This document shows positions 5,262-5,934 of a stretch of DNA of 5,934 bases, in pieces. Within the stretch, counting starts at the first letter, position 1; each line of letters opens with the position of its first letter. Position numbers and translations under genes: made by a program. The notes beneath the pieces were generated by a model. The model was given only the letters and a program-made list of their open reading frames with translations, did no database searches and was not told where the DNA came from. Where the stretch lies: assembly GCA_003661905.1 (NCBI GenBank), contig QMXA01000080.1, positions 1 to 5,934 on the forward strand, read 5' to 3'. This DNA comes from Thermoprotei archaeon (lineage in GTDB: Archaea > Thermoproteota > Thermoprotei_A > Sulfolobales > Ignisphaeraceae).

Positions 5262-5282
5262 TTATTTCTCTAAGAGAAATAA
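5262..5282. repeat. Palindrome with 9-bp arms, candidate hisD operator
   Basis: The arms TTATTTCTC (5262-5270) and GAGAAATAA (5274-5282) are perfect inverted copies around a TAA spacer, 16 nt upstream of the hisD start. On the minus strand an AAATTTAT at 5279-5286 could be the hisD TATA box, overlapped by one arm, with a transcript start near 5256. A repressor bound here would hide the promoter. As RNA it would be a hairpin 44-66 nt past the livF stop, so termination or processing between livF and hisD is the alternative. Confidence 0.5.
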
Positions 5283-5326
5283 ATTTTCATGTGACTCTAT
5301 TCTAGTTAGATAACACAGGATTGTGC

Positions 5327-5934
5327 TTAGTACATTCCTAAGTAGTGCTTTCTTACATCAATACTGTTAAGAAGTTCTTTACCTTTGCCTTCTAAAACTA
5401 TTCTACCATTTTCTAGAACATATGCTTTATCTGCTATACTTAAAGCTAATTCTATGTTCTGCTCTACAAGAACAATAGTTAATCCCTTTCTATGCAATTT
5501 ATCTATTATTTTATAAACTACTTCAACAACTTTAGGTGCTAAACCAAGTGATGGTTCATCAAGCATTAGGAGAGATGGATTGCTAATTAACGCTCTAGCA
5601 ATTGCAAGCATTTGAGATTCGCCACCGCTTAGAGTCTTAGCTAGGTTATTCTTTCTCTCCTCTAATGCTGGAAATATCTTGAATATTTCTTTAACTCTTT
5701 CGTGGAATCCATGTCTATTTACATAAGCACCCATTTTCAAATTCTCTAGTACTGTTAGGTTAGGGAATATTCCTCTACCTTCAGGTACATGAGCAATTCC
5801 CATTCTCGTTCTCTTATGAGGTGGAACATTTGTTATGTCTATGCCCTTGAATAATATCTTCCCGGAATAGGGTTTTATGAGTCCTGATATGGTTCTTAGA
5901 AGAGTTGTTTTACCAGCTCCATTAGGTCCTATTA
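5327..5934 (-). CDS. livF: Branched-chain amino acid ABC transporter ATPase LivF, 5' end cut off
   Basis: This is the cytoplasmic ATPase subunit that powers a LIV/HAAT-type importer together with LivG, two membrane subunits and a binding protein. The frame is open to the right edge, giving 201 complete codons. Only the N-terminal 30 or so residues are missing. Motifs in order: Walker A GPNGAGKTTLLR right at the edge (5895-5929), AHVPEGRGIFPNLTVLENL (the LivF form of the Q-loop region), signature LSGGESQMLAIARAL, Walker B LLMLDEPSLGLAP, and VEQNIELAL, where LivF proteins carry Gln instead of the usual switch His. The Met at 5803 is internal, not the start. It lies upstream of hisD on the same strand, 81 nt away. 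Substrates may be branched-chain or other amino acids; the sequence cannot say. Confidence 0.92.
   Translation of the reverse strand, partial: IGPNGAGKTTLLRTISGLIKPYSGKILFKGIDITNVPPHKRTRMGIAHVPEGRGIFPNLTVLENLKMGAYVNRHGFHERVKEIFKIFPALEERKNNLAKTLSGGESQMLAIARALISNPSLLMLDEPSLGLAPKVVEVVYKIIDKLHRKGLTIVLVEQNIELALSIADKAYVLENGRIVLEGKGKELLNSIDVRKHYLGMY

Noticed and set aside
5327..5803. A complete 158-aa protein starting at Met 5803
   Set aside because: The frame continues upstream through a Walker A motif to the right edge, so that Met is internal to livF.

Overview
The window looks like a piece of a hyperthermophilic crenarchaeal chromosome (Thermoproteota; Desulfurococcales- or Ignisphaera-like is my guess, not proven). 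The DNA is AT-rich. Arg codons are mostly AGA/AGG and Ile is often ATA. Start sites carry GGTGA(T)-type Shine-Dalgarno sequences or candidate TATA boxes about 26 nt upstream of an expected transcript start. PIN-domain toxin-antitoxin pairs occur in series, as is common in these archaea. All recognisable genes lie on the minus strand, so transcription runs from high to low coordinates.

Right part (3261-5934), in transcription order: the 3' two-thirds of livF (LIV-type amino-acid ABC transporter ATPase, cut by the right edge), then hisD (histidinol dehydrogenase family), then hisB (imidazoleglycerol-phosphate dehydratase family). At first glance this is a piece of a histidine operon beside an amino-acid importer. 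On closer reading both His enzymes depart from the textbook active sites. HisB lacks one His of the first HHxxE motif, the metal-binding His of the EHFF motif and a phosphate-binding Arg. HisD appears to have exchanged two zinc ligands (Gln to Glu, Asp to Asn) and lost a substrate-pocket His. A palindrome with 9-bp arms sits at the hisD promoter. This group is the strongest candidate for something undescribed: a divergent histidine branch, or HisD/HisB paralogues recruited to another substrate.

Middle (2543-3106): a single-domain CHR (chromate-transporter family) membrane protein with its own candidate promoter. No second half is present in the window, although short CHR proteins are usually encoded as pairs.

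Left part (463-2185): two complete type II toxin-antitoxin modules in series, with different antitoxin folds. One is a ribbon-helix-helix VapB with a 165-aa PIN toxin. The other is an AbrB-fold VapB with a 134-aa PIN toxin that starts at TTG. Each antitoxin gene is preceded by a candidate TATA box with an overlapping or adjacent inverted repeat, which suggests autoregulation. The clearest is a 16-bp perfect palindrome made of three ACGTAT units before the ribbon-helix-helix antitoxin. At the far left an open frame with no ATG or GTG start runs off the edge. It is either the start of an unknown gene or a gene remnant. The remaining intergenic stretches hold no RNA gene, insertion sequence or CRISPR repeat that I can recognise.
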